This document shows, in pieces, positions 15,148 to 23,596 of a DNA stretch of 64,000 nucleotides. The translations under genes and the position numbers were made by a program. Within the stretch, counting starts at the first letter, position 1. Every line of letters begins with the position of its first letter. The stretch covers positions 62,001 to 126,000 of the forward strand of contig CAZFEL010000001.1 of NCBI GenBank assembly GCA_964517675.1, in the 5' to 3' direction. Under the pieces are notes generated by a model that was not told the DNA's origin, did no database searches, and saw only the letters and a list, made by a program, of their open reading frames with translations. The DNA comes from Asbonarchaeum sp964517675. Its GTDB lineage: Archaea; Nanohalarchaeota; Nanosalinia; Nanosalinales; Nanoanaerosalinaceae.

Positions 15148-17688
15148 ATGCCCGACGATGAGGACCAGGCCACGACATCGATCACCAAGCTCTACATGAA
15201 AGGCTTCAAGAGCTTCCAGCGCCAGACAGCCATCCCCTTCTACGACGGCATGACCGCCATCGTCGGCTCCAACGGCTCCGGCAAATCCAACATCATCGAT
15301 GCGATGAGCTTCGTCATGGGCAAGCGATCATCCAAGCTCCGGGCCGAGAAGATGGAACAGCTCATCTTCAACGGCGGCGAGAGCCGGAAACCCTCCGAGG
15401 AAGCCATCGTCCGGCTCCACCTCGACAACACAAGCGGGGTCTTCGATGCGTTCATCGAGGACGACGAAGACAAAGACGAAATCGTCATCGGCCGCAAGGT
15501 CACACGGTCCGGGTACTCCACCTACAGGTTCAACGGCACCAACTGCAAGCGCTCGAAGATAGACGACGTCCTCGAGACCGCAGAGATCGACTCCGCGGGC
15601 TATCACTTCGTCAGGCAGGGCCGTATCACCAGCATCGTCAAACAGACCCCTGTCGAGCGACGCAAGATAATCGATGATATCTCCGGGATCTCCTCCTACG
15701 AGGCAAAGAAGGAAAAAGCCATGGACGAGCTCGAGGAGGTCAACGAGCACCTCTCCGATCTCACCATCAAGGAAGAACTCAAGAAAGACCGCCTCGAGCG
15801 GCTCCGCCAGGAGAAAGACGATGCGGAGCAGTACCAGAAGCTCCAGGAGAAGAAAAAGCGGCTTAAATACTCCATCCTCAAGACCCGGCAGAAAGAGCTC
15901 AACAACCAGATGGACGAATTAGGCGAGGCCGAGAAAGAAGACAGGATCGAGGAACTCGAACAGAAGGTCGACGACCTGGACGGGGAACTTGAAGACATCG
16001 AGGACGAGCTCGAGGACGTCCAGGACCAGATGGAAAGCGACCGTGACAGCACCATCGCCGGGGAGATCGAGCGTATCAAGGGCAAAATCGAGAACAAGAA
16101 AGACGAGATACAGAACAAACGCGACAAGATCGAGGACATCGAGAACCTCCTCAATGAATACGAGAAACTGAGCGACTACAGCGGCAAGAACCGCGCCGTC
16201 AAGAAGGTCCTCGACCAGGACATGGACGGCGTCTATGGCACCGTCGGCCAGCTCGTCCACTACGACGAACGGTACAGCGTCGCGATGGAGACCGCGATGG
16301 GTGGCAGGATCGATAACATCGTCGTCGAGAGCCAGGACGTCGCGACCAAATGTGTCACCTTCCTCAAGCGCAACAACATCGGTCGGGCCACCTTCCTGCC
16401 CCTGGAGAAGGTCTCCTCCCGGAACCGGTCCGGGAGCTCGAAGCGCGCCCAGAAGAAACCAGGCGTCATCGATTTCGCCCTCGAGCTCGTCGACTACGAC
16501 AGCCAGTACCACGACGCCATCAGCCACGTCCTCGGGGACACATTGATCGCAGAGGATCTCGAATCGCTTAAAAGCGCCGGCCGCATCCGTGCGGTCACCC
16601 TCGACGGCGACATCATGCGGAAGGGCGGATCGATCACCGGGGGCAAGAAGAAACGGTCCCGCACGAAGCGGAAGAAAAGCAGCTCCTCCGGCAGCTCGAT
16701 CAACCCCGAGAAAAAGCGCAAGCAGAAAGAGCAGCTCCAGGACGAGATATCGGATCTAAAGGACGACATCGGCCAGCTCAACCGGTTGCTCGATGAGAAA
16801 CGAGAAGAGGAACAGCAGCAGAGCCAGGTCTCAGAGGAGCTCAAAGAACATAAAGACGAACTCAAGGAAGAGAAAGAGGACGTCCGCCAGGAGCGAAAGG
16901 AGGCCGCAGAAAAGCTCCAGCGCCTCCGCTCGAAGATTGGGAAGGTCCAGAAGAAACGCGCCAAGTTCGAGGCAGAGCTCGGCAACGTCGAGGAGGACCT
17001 CGAGGACTTCAAAGACATGGACGAAGATGATATCCTCGACAACAGCCTCAAGAACCTCCGGAGCAAGCGGACCCGAACCATCAACAAGATGAACGACCTC
17101 GGCAACGTCAACATGCGGGCCATCGAAGAGTTCAAGGAGTTCAAAGACGAGTACGAGGAGTTCAAGGACAAGATCGACGAGATCCGCGATGAGAAGCGGG
17201 AGATCAACGAGATCATCGAAGACATCGAGGCCCGCAAGGAGCAGGCCTTCATGGAGACCCTCGAGAAGGTCACCGCCGAGTTCGATCGACTGTTCCAGGA
17301 GCTGTTCGAGGGTGGCAGCGCGGACCTTGAGCTCGAGGAAGAAGGCAACATCGACTCAGGCCTCGTTATCTCCGCCCAGCCACCGGATAAGGACCCCGCG
17401 ATCATCGATTCCCTCTCAGGCGGCGAAAAGACCCTGACAGCGATCGCGTTCGTCTTCGCGATCCAGGAGTACCGGCCGTCCCCGTTCTATGTTATGGACG
17501 AGATCGATGCCGCCCTGGACTCGACGAACTCCAAGATCCTCTCCGAGCTCCTGAAAACGTACTCCGAGGACGCTCAGCTGATCTTCATCTCGCACAACAA
17601 CGAGACCGTCCGGCACGCGGACCGGGCCTACGGCATCTCGATGGACGACAGCATCTCGAAGGTCCGCAGCATCGAGCTCGACGAATAG
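15148..17688 (+). CDS. smc: SMC chromosome condensation ATPase with shortened coiled coils
   Basis: 846 residues against about 1150-1200 for usual SMC. The Walker A (GSNGSGKS, 40-47), signature motif (LSGGEK, 756-761) and Walker B (YVMDEID, about 781-787) are intact, and the hinge lies near 345-500. The arms between head and hinge are only about 160-175 residues on each side, roughly half the normal length, so the shortening is in the coiled coil and not in the catalytic parts. A Lys/Arg/Ser-rich stretch (KKKRSRTKRKK) sits just after the hinge. ScpA and ScpB follow downstream, so the condensin-like complex is complete. Confidence 0.93.
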   Translation: MPDDEDQATTSITKLYMKGFKSFQRQTAIPFYDGMTAIVGSNGSGKSNIIDAMSFVMGKRSSKLRAEKMEQLIFNGGESRKPSEEAIVRLHLDNTSGVFDAFIEDDEDKDEIVIGRKVTRSGYSTYRFNGTNCKRSKIDDVLETAEIDSAGYHFVRQGRITSIVKQTPVERRKIIDDISGISSYEAKKEKAMDELEEVNEHLSDLTIKEELKKDRLERLRQEKDDAEQYQKLQEKKKRLKYSILKTRQKELNNQMDELGEAEKEDRIEELEQKVDDLDGELEDIEDELEDVQDQMESDRDSTIAGEIERIKGKIENKKDEIQNKRDKIEDIENLLNEYEKLSDYSGKNRAVKKVLDQDMDGVYGTVGQLVHYDERYSVAMETAMGGRIDNIVVESQDVATKCVTFLKRNNIGRATFLPLEKVSSRNRSGSSKRAQKKPGVIDFALELVDYDSQYHDAISHVLGDTLIAEDLESLKSAGRIRAVTLDGDIMRKGGSITGGKKKRSRTKRKKSSSSGSSINPEKKRKQKEQLQDEISDLKDDIGQLNRLLDEKREEEQQQSQVSEELKEHKDELKEEKEDVRQERKEAAEKLQRLRSKIGKVQKKRAKFEAELGNVEEDLEDFKDMDEDDILDNSLKNLRSKRTRTINKMNDLGNVNMRAIEEFKEFKDEYEEFKDKIDEIRDEKREINEIIEDIEARKEQAFMETLEKVTAEFDRLFQELFEGGSADLELEEEGNIDSGLVISAQPPDKDPAIIDSLSGGEKTLTAIAFVFAIQEYRPSPFYVMDEIDAALDSTNSKILSELLKTYSEDAQLIFISHNNETVRHADRAYGISMDDSISKVRSIELDE

Positions 17689-17689
17689 C

Positions 17690-18685
17690 TCAGAACATCG
17701 CATCCGGGCCGATGTGGTACAGCTTCTCGTCCGGTTTCTCCGCCAGGGTGTACCTGCCGTTTTCGACCGCGAGGAACCCTTCCTCCCGGAGGAGATCATC
17801 GTCGTACCGGCCGTCCTCCTCCAGCTGGCGGTGTGAGGCCTCCTGGTCCTGGACGTCCTCGAGGTCGTACTCCTTTGGCAGGTCCGCGACCGCTTTGATC
17901 GCCTCCTTATCGACCAGATTGCCGAACCGGCCGTCATCGCCGTCCTCGAAGGTCTCACAGATACCCTGATAGGTGAAGGTTCCGTCGGCAGTCTCATCGA
18001 TCCTCTCGAGCAGAGCCTGCTCGCGCTCGTCCAGGATCGGAACGTCCATCGCGTGGGTGTTGGCCTGGTAGACGCTGGTCTCATCGGCGCGGTAGCCGTG
18101 GAAGGTCTCCGTCCGCTCGTAGCCCTCATCCGTCTTCCGGAGCAGGTCGTCCTCCAGCATCGCCCCGTGGTCGTACCGCGGGTCCTCGACCGCGCGGTCA
18201 CCAGATGGTACCTCCGTCACATCGATCACGCGGCCATCCGAGACCAGCTGGCCGAAGTTGCCGAACTCCTTCTGGTAGGTGAAGACCTCGCGGAGATCGT
18301 CCGGTGTGAACAGTCCGTCCATCTCGGTCAGGATCGTCTCCAGCAGCTCGTCCGGGGATCGCTCGTCCTGCCTGCGGACCGCATAGACCTCACCTGTCAG
18401 CTCGAAGCCGTGGTCCTCGAAGTGCTCGCGTGCATCCCGTATCTGGCCGCGACCGGTGCTGACCCTGCCGTTGGTCTTGACCTCGAGGTAGTCGATCCAG
18501 TCATCACCGACCAAAGCGACGTCCATCTCCCCTGTCGGGGTGTCCTCGTCCTTGTCATCGTCGGGCCCGTAGAAATCGGTCTCCCTGCGGACGTGCCAGT
18601 CCACATCGTGGCACTGCTGGACATCGCGGAGATGGTGGTAGATCCTGTCCACGACCTCCCTGTGCTGGTCGATGAGGCCAGACAT
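17690..18685 (-). CDS. Putative PD-(D/E)XK-fold nuclease with duplicated C-terminal module
   Basis: 331 residues, antiparallel to smc and scpA. GEMDVAL (52-58) and YLEVKT (66-71) with Gln81 give the D...ExK...Q pattern of PD-(D/E)XK nucleases of the RecB/Hjc type. Further on two stretches are alike: DGLFTPDDL...NFGQLVSDGRVIDVTEVP (about 123-160) and DGTFTYQGI...RFGNLVDKEAIKAVADLP (about 234-270), probably a tandem winged-helix-like module. It has no signal peptide or membrane segment. The position between smc and scpA suggests, but does not prove, a role in chromosome maintenance. The family is not recognised. Confidence 0.5.
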   Translation of the reverse strand: MSGLIDQHREVVDRIYHHLRDVQQCHDVDWHVRRETDFYGPDDDKDEDTPTGEMDVALVGDDWIDYLEVKTNGRVSTGRGQIRDAREHFEDHGFELTGEVYAVRRQDERSPDELLETILTEMDGLFTPDDLREVFTYQKEFGNFGQLVSDGRVIDVTEVPSGDRAVEDPRYDHGAMLEDDLLRKTDEGYERTETFHGYRADETSVYQANTHAMDVPILDEREQALLERIDETADGTFTYQGICETFEDGDDGRFGNLVDKEAIKAVADLPKEYDLEDVQDQEASHRQLEEDGRYDDDLLREEGFLAVENGRYTLAEKPDEKLYHIGPDAMF

Positions 18686-18731
18686 GTAAACGAGACAGGT
18701 GATGACCTTAATGAATGTTTCGATATACGCT

Positions 18732-18790
18732 CGTTAACATTAACGTTCCAAAGCAGTGGTCTGTGCCGCATCGGCCGCAGGGCTTTTATA
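18732..18790. promoter_or_regulatory. Intergenic region between the nuclease-like gene and scpA
   Basis: CGTTAA-CA-TTAACG (18732-18745) is a perfect 14-bp palindrome. TTTTATACG (18783-18791) is a good plus-strand TATA box for scpA, placing transcription start near 18812 and leaving a leader of about 35 bases. No gene is seen in the 160-base gap. Confidence 0.4.
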
Positions 18791-18846
18791 CGGAGGAATG
18801 ACAATACTGTACGGGGTTCCGGGGAAAAGGCGGCGCACCGATAGCG

Positions 18847-19569
18847 ATGACCGTCGACACACAAGCACCCGAGCACGAGTTCTCACTCGACCAGCTTCAG
18901 GGCCGCGACTGGGAGGACACCCTGGAACAGTTCACCGAGGACATGGACCCCTGGGCCATCGACATCGTCGAACTGGCCGACAGGTACAAGAGCTACCTCG
19001 ACCGCATGGACCGCCTCGACCTCGAGATACCCGGCAGAATGGCAGTCGTCTGTGCCACACTCCTCCGGATGAAGACCCACATCATGCGTGGCCTGGACGA
19101 AGACGAACCAGACCGCCGCGAGGAGGTCCTCGAGGAGATCGAGGAAAGCCATGACGAGTGGATGGACGAGATCAAGATACCGGAGACGACCATCGAGCCA
19201 CCCGTCAAGAATCGTCCCCAGCGCCGCGTCAGTCTCGACGAGTTGAAAGACGCCCTCGACCGGGCAATGGACATCCAGGAGAAACGGCAGGAGCGCCAGC
19301 AGGTCCGACGGGAAGACAGCGCGGACTTCCTCGATATCGAGGCAAAGGACATCCAGGAGAAACTCGACGGGCTCATGGACCGGCTGCAGACGTTTTTCTC
19401 ACGATCATCGGACGGCGTCAGGTTCGAGGAGGTCCTGGAGCGACGCGACCAGGAGGAGCGGATCGATACCTTCATCCAGATCCTCCACCTCGAGACCGAC
19501 GACGAGATCAGGTGCAAACAGGAAGAGTTCTTCGGCGACATCGAGATCTACCCCGGGGAGAACACCTAA
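18847..19569 (+). CDS. scpA: ScpA, kleisin subunit of the SMC complex
   Basis: 240 residues. The N-terminal segment PWAIDIVELADRYKSYLDRM...RMAVVCATLLRMKTHIM is the SMC-neck-binding helical region of ScpA kleisins. The middle is acidic and predicted disordered, and the C-terminus (RIDTFIQILHLETDDEIRCKQEEFFGDIEI) is the winged helix that contacts the SMC head. It bridges the two SMC heads into a ring. ScpB follows after 27 bases, in the usual order. Confidence 0.88.
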   Translation: MTVDTQAPEHEFSLDQLQGRDWEDTLEQFTEDMDPWAIDIVELADRYKSYLDRMDRLDLEIPGRMAVVCATLLRMKTHIMRGLDEDEPDRREEVLEEIEESHDEWMDEIKIPETTIEPPVKNRPQRRVSLDELKDALDRAMDIQEKRQERQQVRREDSADFLDIEAKDIQEKLDGLMDRLQTFFSRSSDGVRFEEVLERRDQEERIDTFIQILHLETDDEIRCKQEEFFGDIEIYPGENT

Positions 19570-19596
19570 AAAGGTCCAGAGATGACCTGAGAACCT

Positions 19597-20292
19597 ATGG
19601 ACGATGACAAGAAGGCCGTCCTCGAGGCGGCACTGTTCGTCACAGAGGATCCTCTCGATACCGACAGGATCGCGGACATCCTCAACCTCGGCTCGAAGGG
19701 CTACGTCCAGATGGTCGTCGACGAGCTGAAAGACGACCTCCAGGAAGACCATCGTGGCCTCGAGATCATCGAGACCGACGACGGCTACCGCATGCAGGTC
19801 AAAAAAGACCATATCGACCAGGTCCGAGACCTTGCACCACATCAGGACCTGACCGACGCGACCCTGCGGACGCTTTCCATCATAGCCTACAATGCCCCGG
19901 TCAAGCAGTCGAGGATCATCGAGATCCGCGGCAACCGCGCGTACAACCAGATCAGCGACCTCGAAGACCGCGGCCTGCTCACATCCGAGAAAGATGGCCG
20001 GACGAAAATCTTAGACGTGACAGAGGAGTTCCTCGAGTACTTCGGGATCGAGAGCCTCGATGCGTTCAGGGACAGCCTCGATGCCGAACCGGCCGCCGGG
20101 GAGCTGCTGGACGACGATGAACGCGATGACGACGGAGAGCCCGACGAAGCAAACGAGGAGGATTCGGATGAACGGGACCGGCCGGACGACAACGACATTG
20201 ACCCGGACGAGATCCTCGACGATGCCGGCGAGGACGTCGATGACGGATCAGGCAGCGGCGAGCTGCTCAGCTCGGACGGATCGATGGGATGA
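19597..20292 (+). CDS. scpB: ScpB, SMC complex winged-helix subunit
   Basis: 231 residues. The first 165 or so match ScpB: tandem winged helices with KKAVLEAALFVTEDPL, TLRTLSIIAYNAPVKQSRIIEIRG and NQISDLEDRGLL, the motif that stands out in the family. The last 65 residues are a low-complexity Asp/Glu/Ser tail, an extension common in halophile proteins. It binds the ScpA linker as a dimer. It ends about 50 bases before the NFACT gene. Confidence 0.9.
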   Translation: MDDDKKAVLEAALFVTEDPLDTDRIADILNLGSKGYVQMVVDELKDDLQEDHRGLEIIETDDGYRMQVKKDHIDQVRDLAPHQDLTDATLRTLSIIAYNAPVKQSRIIEIRGNRAYNQISDLEDRGLLTSEKDGRTKILDVTEEFLEYFGIESLDAFRDSLDAEPAAGELLDDDERDDDGEPDEANEEDSDERDRPDDNDIDPDEILDDAGEDVDDGSGSGELLSSDGSMG

Positions 20293-20345
20293 GCACCCAA
20301 TCAGTACCCGATCACTTTTCAACGTCGCCCGGTGAATGATCACTG

Positions 20346-22310
20346 ATGCGCGATGCGATAACAAGCCTCGACCTCACCGCCGTGACCAGGGAGCTGAAGC
20401 TGCTGGAAGGAGCACGGATCGATAAGGTCTACCAGCGCGATAAAGACATCACCATCCACATCTACAAGCCCGGCGACAAGAAGTACCGCCTGTTCCTCGC
20501 ACCCGGGAAGGCCTTCCTCACCGACTACAAGCGGGACAATCCCCAGCAGCCACCGTCGTTCTGCATGGGGCTGCGCAAGCACCTGTCCAGCCAGCGGATC
20601 GAGCGGATCGAACAGCACGGCTTCGACCGGGTCCTCAAGATACATACAGCTGAGAAAAAGCTTATCGCGGAGCTTTTTGGCCAGGGCAACATCGTCCTCG
20701 CCGACAAAGGCACCGACGACATCATCGACGTCATGCAGGCACAGGAATGGAGTGACCGGGCACTGTACCGCGGCGAGACCTATAAGCCACCTGAGCAGGA
20801 CCTCGATCCCCGCACCATGACCTTCCCGGCGTTCAAGGGCCTGATGGGCTCCAGACAGATCGTCAAGGTCCTGGCCGCTGACATCGGGCTCGGCGGGGTC
20901 TATGCCGAGGAGGTCCTCGCACGGACCAACGTTGCCAAGGACAGCCGCTCGGAGGCACTCAAGGACCCCAAACTGCACGATACCTTCGAGGCGATGAACG
21001 AGCTCCTCAAGCAGGTGAGCGAGGGCGACCTCGAGCCACGGATCTACTACGACGACGATCCCGTCGATGTCTCCCCCGTCGCGATGGTCCAGTACAGCGA
21101 CAATGACATGGACGCCTACGATAGCTTCTCGCGGGCCCTCGACACCTACTTCACCGAGCGCCAGAAGGCAGAGTACCGCCGCCAGAAGCGGGAGGCCTAC
21201 CGCACCAAGAAAGAGAAACTACAGCGACAGAAAAAACAGCAGGAGGAGATGCTCGACGGCATGAAGGCCTCCATCGAGGAGAAGAAAGAGCTCGGGGACC
21301 TGATCTATAAGCACTACGGCACACTTGAGGAGCTGATCGAGACACTCCGGAAGGCACGGAAGAAGTACTCGGAAGACGAGATACGGGAGCGGCTCGAGAG
21401 CGAGAAGGCAAGTGGCGTCCGGGAAGCCCAGATCGTCGAGGATATCAACCTCGCGGAGGGCCAGGTCGTCGTCGATCTCGGGGAGGATAACGTCACGATC
21501 GACATCGATATCGGCGTCGAGAAAAACGCCGAGCGGTACTACGACAAATCAAAGGAGGCCAAACGAAAGGTCGAAGGAGCCAAAGACGCCCTCGAGGAGA
21601 CACAACGCGAACTGGAAGAGCTCGAACAGAACAAGGGCGACATCGACGTCGATGACGCGTTCACCAACAAGAAGGAGAAACGCGAGAAGAAACGATGGTA
21701 CGAGAAGTTCCGGTGGTTCTTCTCCTCCGATGGCTTCCTCGTGGTCGGTGGCAAAGACCAGACCTCCAATGAGGTCCTCGTCAAAAAGCACATGCAGGAT
21801 ACGGACCGGTACGTCCACGCTGACTTTGAGGGGTCGCCGTCGGTCGTGATCAAGAACCCTGACGACGAGGAGATCCCCGAGACGACCTTCAAAGAGGCAG
21901 CACAGCTCGCGATCGGGTACTCGAAGGCCTGGAAGATGAACGTGGCGGCGGACGACGCCTACCACGTCAGCCCCGACCAGGTCACCAAGGACCCCGAATC
22001 AGGCGAGTACCTCGGCAAGGGCGCCTTCGTGATCCGTGGCGACAGGGACTACATCCGGAACATCGATGTCTCGGCCGCAATCGGTGCCTACGAGCGTGAC
22101 GATCAGGTCCTGGCCATGGGAGGACCCGTCTCCGCCGTGAAGACCCACTGCGATCACTACGTCGAGGTCAGGCAGGGCGGGACGAAGAAATCGGACGTGG
22201 CCAAACAGATCCAGCTCCATCTCCACGAATCGACAGGCAAGGACTTCGACCTGGACCGGATCGTGCGCTCGCTCCCGCCCGGGGAATGCAGCGTCACGGA
22301 GAAACACTGA
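20346..22310 (+). CDS. NFACT-family ribosome quality control protein (RqcH/Rqc2/NEMF type)
   Basis: 654 residues. The N-terminal NFACT-N domain begins ITSLDLTAVTRELKLLEGARIDKVYQ; a long charged coiled coil (about 270-450) is followed by the NFACT-R domain with YEKFRWFFSSDGFLVVGGKDQTSNEVLVKKHM. Family members bind stalled large ribosomal subunits with tRNA and add C-terminal tails to the nascent chain. This is the single archaeal orthologue. The last 17 bases overlap the convergent small membrane protein gene. Confidence 0.92.
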   Translation: MRDAITSLDLTAVTRELKLLEGARIDKVYQRDKDITIHIYKPGDKKYRLFLAPGKAFLTDYKRDNPQQPPSFCMGLRKHLSSQRIERIEQHGFDRVLKIHTAEKKLIAELFGQGNIVLADKGTDDIIDVMQAQEWSDRALYRGETYKPPEQDLDPRTMTFPAFKGLMGSRQIVKVLAADIGLGGVYAEEVLARTNVAKDSRSEALKDPKLHDTFEAMNELLKQVSEGDLEPRIYYDDDPVDVSPVAMVQYSDNDMDAYDSFSRALDTYFTERQKAEYRRQKREAYRTKKEKLQRQKKQQEEMLDGMKASIEEKKELGDLIYKHYGTLEELIETLRKARKKYSEDEIRERLESEKASGVREAQIVEDINLAEGQVVVDLGEDNVTIDIDIGVEKNAERYYDKSKEAKRKVEGAKDALEETQRELEELEQNKGDIDVDDAFTNKKEKREKKRWYEKFRWFFSSDGFLVVGGKDQTSNEVLVKKHMQDTDRYVHADFEGSPSVVIKNPDDEEIPETTFKEAAQLAIGYSKAWKMNVAADDAYHVSPDQVTKDPESGEYLGKGAFVIRGDRDYIRNIDVSAAIGAYERDDQVLAMGGPVSAVKTHCDHYVEVRQGGTKKSDVAKQIQLHLHESTGKDFDLDRIVRSLPPGECSVTEKH

Positions 22311-22707
22311 TCTTCTCACAGGAGCGGACGTCCGTCCGCGGGTACGATATGCCACGCATCTTCCCATCGATCTCGCGTTCGACCGAGACCAGCTGCTCCG
22401 AGATCGAGATCCTCGCTGCCTCGAATGTCTCCTCGTCCGTCCTCACCCGCCAGCGATCGCTCGTGAACATAGAGATGGTCCTCCCGACCGGGATGAGCTG
22501 CCGGAGCGTCGGCTCGGCGATGTCCTCGGCATGCCTGAGATAGGCGCGGCGGTGCCCGATCAGGCCGCCGATCACCGCGACGATACCGTAGAGGTACAGG
22601 ACAGCCGTCATCGTCGTAAAGTCCGTCCCGAACCGCATCACCACGAAGGCGGCAAAGGACGCGACCGAGAAGCCGATGAAAAGCGTGTACCGTGCCGTCG
22701 TCCGCAT
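22294..22707 (-). CDS. Small membrane protein with two N-terminal helices
   Basis: 137 residues from the ATG giving MRTTARYTLFIGFSV. Two hydrophobic segments (about 7-27 and 34-52) are followed by a basic and acidic cytosolic domain of about 85 residues (RRAYLRHAEDIAEPTLRQLIPVG...). A longer upstream frame is low-complexity Ser/Thr shadow sequence and was rejected. No family recognised. It lies downstream of the two secreted-protein genes on the same strand, 37 bases after the LTD gene, and may be the end of that operon. Confidence 0.55.
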   Translation of the reverse strand: MRTTARYTLFIGFSVASFAAFVVMRFGTDFTTMTAVLYLYGIVAVIGGLIGHRRAYLRHAEDIAEPTLRQLIPVGRTISMFTSDRWRVRTDEETFEAARISISEQLVSVEREIDGKMRGISYPRTDVRSCEKISVSP

Positions 22708-22744
22708 CACATCACCGGTGGAAGAAAAGAAGAGGCCACGGGGA

Positions 22745-23596
22745 TCAGTCCCCGTAGCTGAGCGAATCCTGTTGCTCGCCGTCGGCGTTTGTGAGGATGG
22801 CACGGTCGCCGCCGTTGTTCCAGACGACCTGATCCCAGCAGAACCGCGCGCAGTCAGCAGCGGCCTCGTCACTTTTGACGCGGAGGGACTCATCCGGCTG
22901 GAGCGTCACAGAATCGAACGTGTAGCCGTTCCCCGAGGCGTCCTCGACCGTCCAGTTCGCCAGATCGACCGGGACCGGGCCGGTGTTGGTCACCTCGACG
23001 TACTCTGTCTCCTCATCGAGGGCCGTGATCGAGACCTCCTGTTCTGCCATGCCGAGATCGGCCGCCATCGTTGCGAGCTCCGTCAGGCCGTCCTGGAGCT
23101 GCTGTCGGGCACGATCGCACCGCTGGAGCACTTCATCGCGCTCCGTGCCGGTGAACGTCGTCTCGCGTTCGCCGTCCTCGATCGTGGTCTTCTGGGTGCC
23201 ACGCGGGGTCTCACATTCTCTCGTCCGCGTGGACGGGGTCTCGGTCACAGTGTACGTGACAGATGAGCCTTCCAGCTCAGAGACCGTCTTCCCTGGCTCG
23301 GTCTCCTTCCGGATGCGTTGGTCCGGTGATTCGAGGGTCGAGACAAACGTATCGCCGCTCGATTCGAATCGTGCCGTCCCAAGGGACGTCTCGATCGTCG
23401 TCTCCATGCTGTCCGGGCCGATGTGCTCGGACACCGTCTGTGGGATCTGTGAGAACTCCTCTTCAGAAGCTCCCACAAGTTGTGCGCCCGCCGCCTCGAA
23501 GTCTCCGGTAGCGGAGGCCGAGGCCGCAGGCAGGGTCACCAGGCTGGCGATGATCGACGCCAGCATCGCTGAGTTCGCAATGTTCATTCCATTCAC
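22745..23596 (-). CDS. Secreted protein with C-terminal lamin-tail-like (LTD) domain
   Basis: 283 residues with an N-terminal signal peptide (MLASIIASLVTLPAASASA). The last 90 residues (EYVEVTNTGPVPVDLANWTVEDASGNGYTF...NNGGDRAILTNADGEQQDSLSYGD) match lamin-tail domains, immunoglobulin-like modules common on secreted prokaryotic proteins. The GTG at 23596 overlaps the upstream stop as GTGA; ATG at 23587 is equally possible. The middle region is acidic with a Cys pair (ECETP, RCDRA). It is coupled to the 1293-residue secreted protein, so the two probably act together at the surface. Confidence 0.72.
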   Translation of the reverse strand: MNGMNIANSAMLASIIASLVTLPAASASATGDFEAAGAQLVGASEEEFSQIPQTVSEHIGPDSMETTIETSLGTARFESSGDTFVSTLESPDQRIRKETEPGKTVSELEGSSVTYTVTETPSTRTRECETPRGTQKTTIEDGERETTFTGTERDEVLQRCDRARQQLQDGLTELATMAADLGMAEQEVSITALDEETEYVEVTNTGPVPVDLANWTVEDASGNGYTFDSVTLQPDESLRVKSDEAAADCARFCWDQVVWNNGGDRAILTNADGEQQDSLSYGD

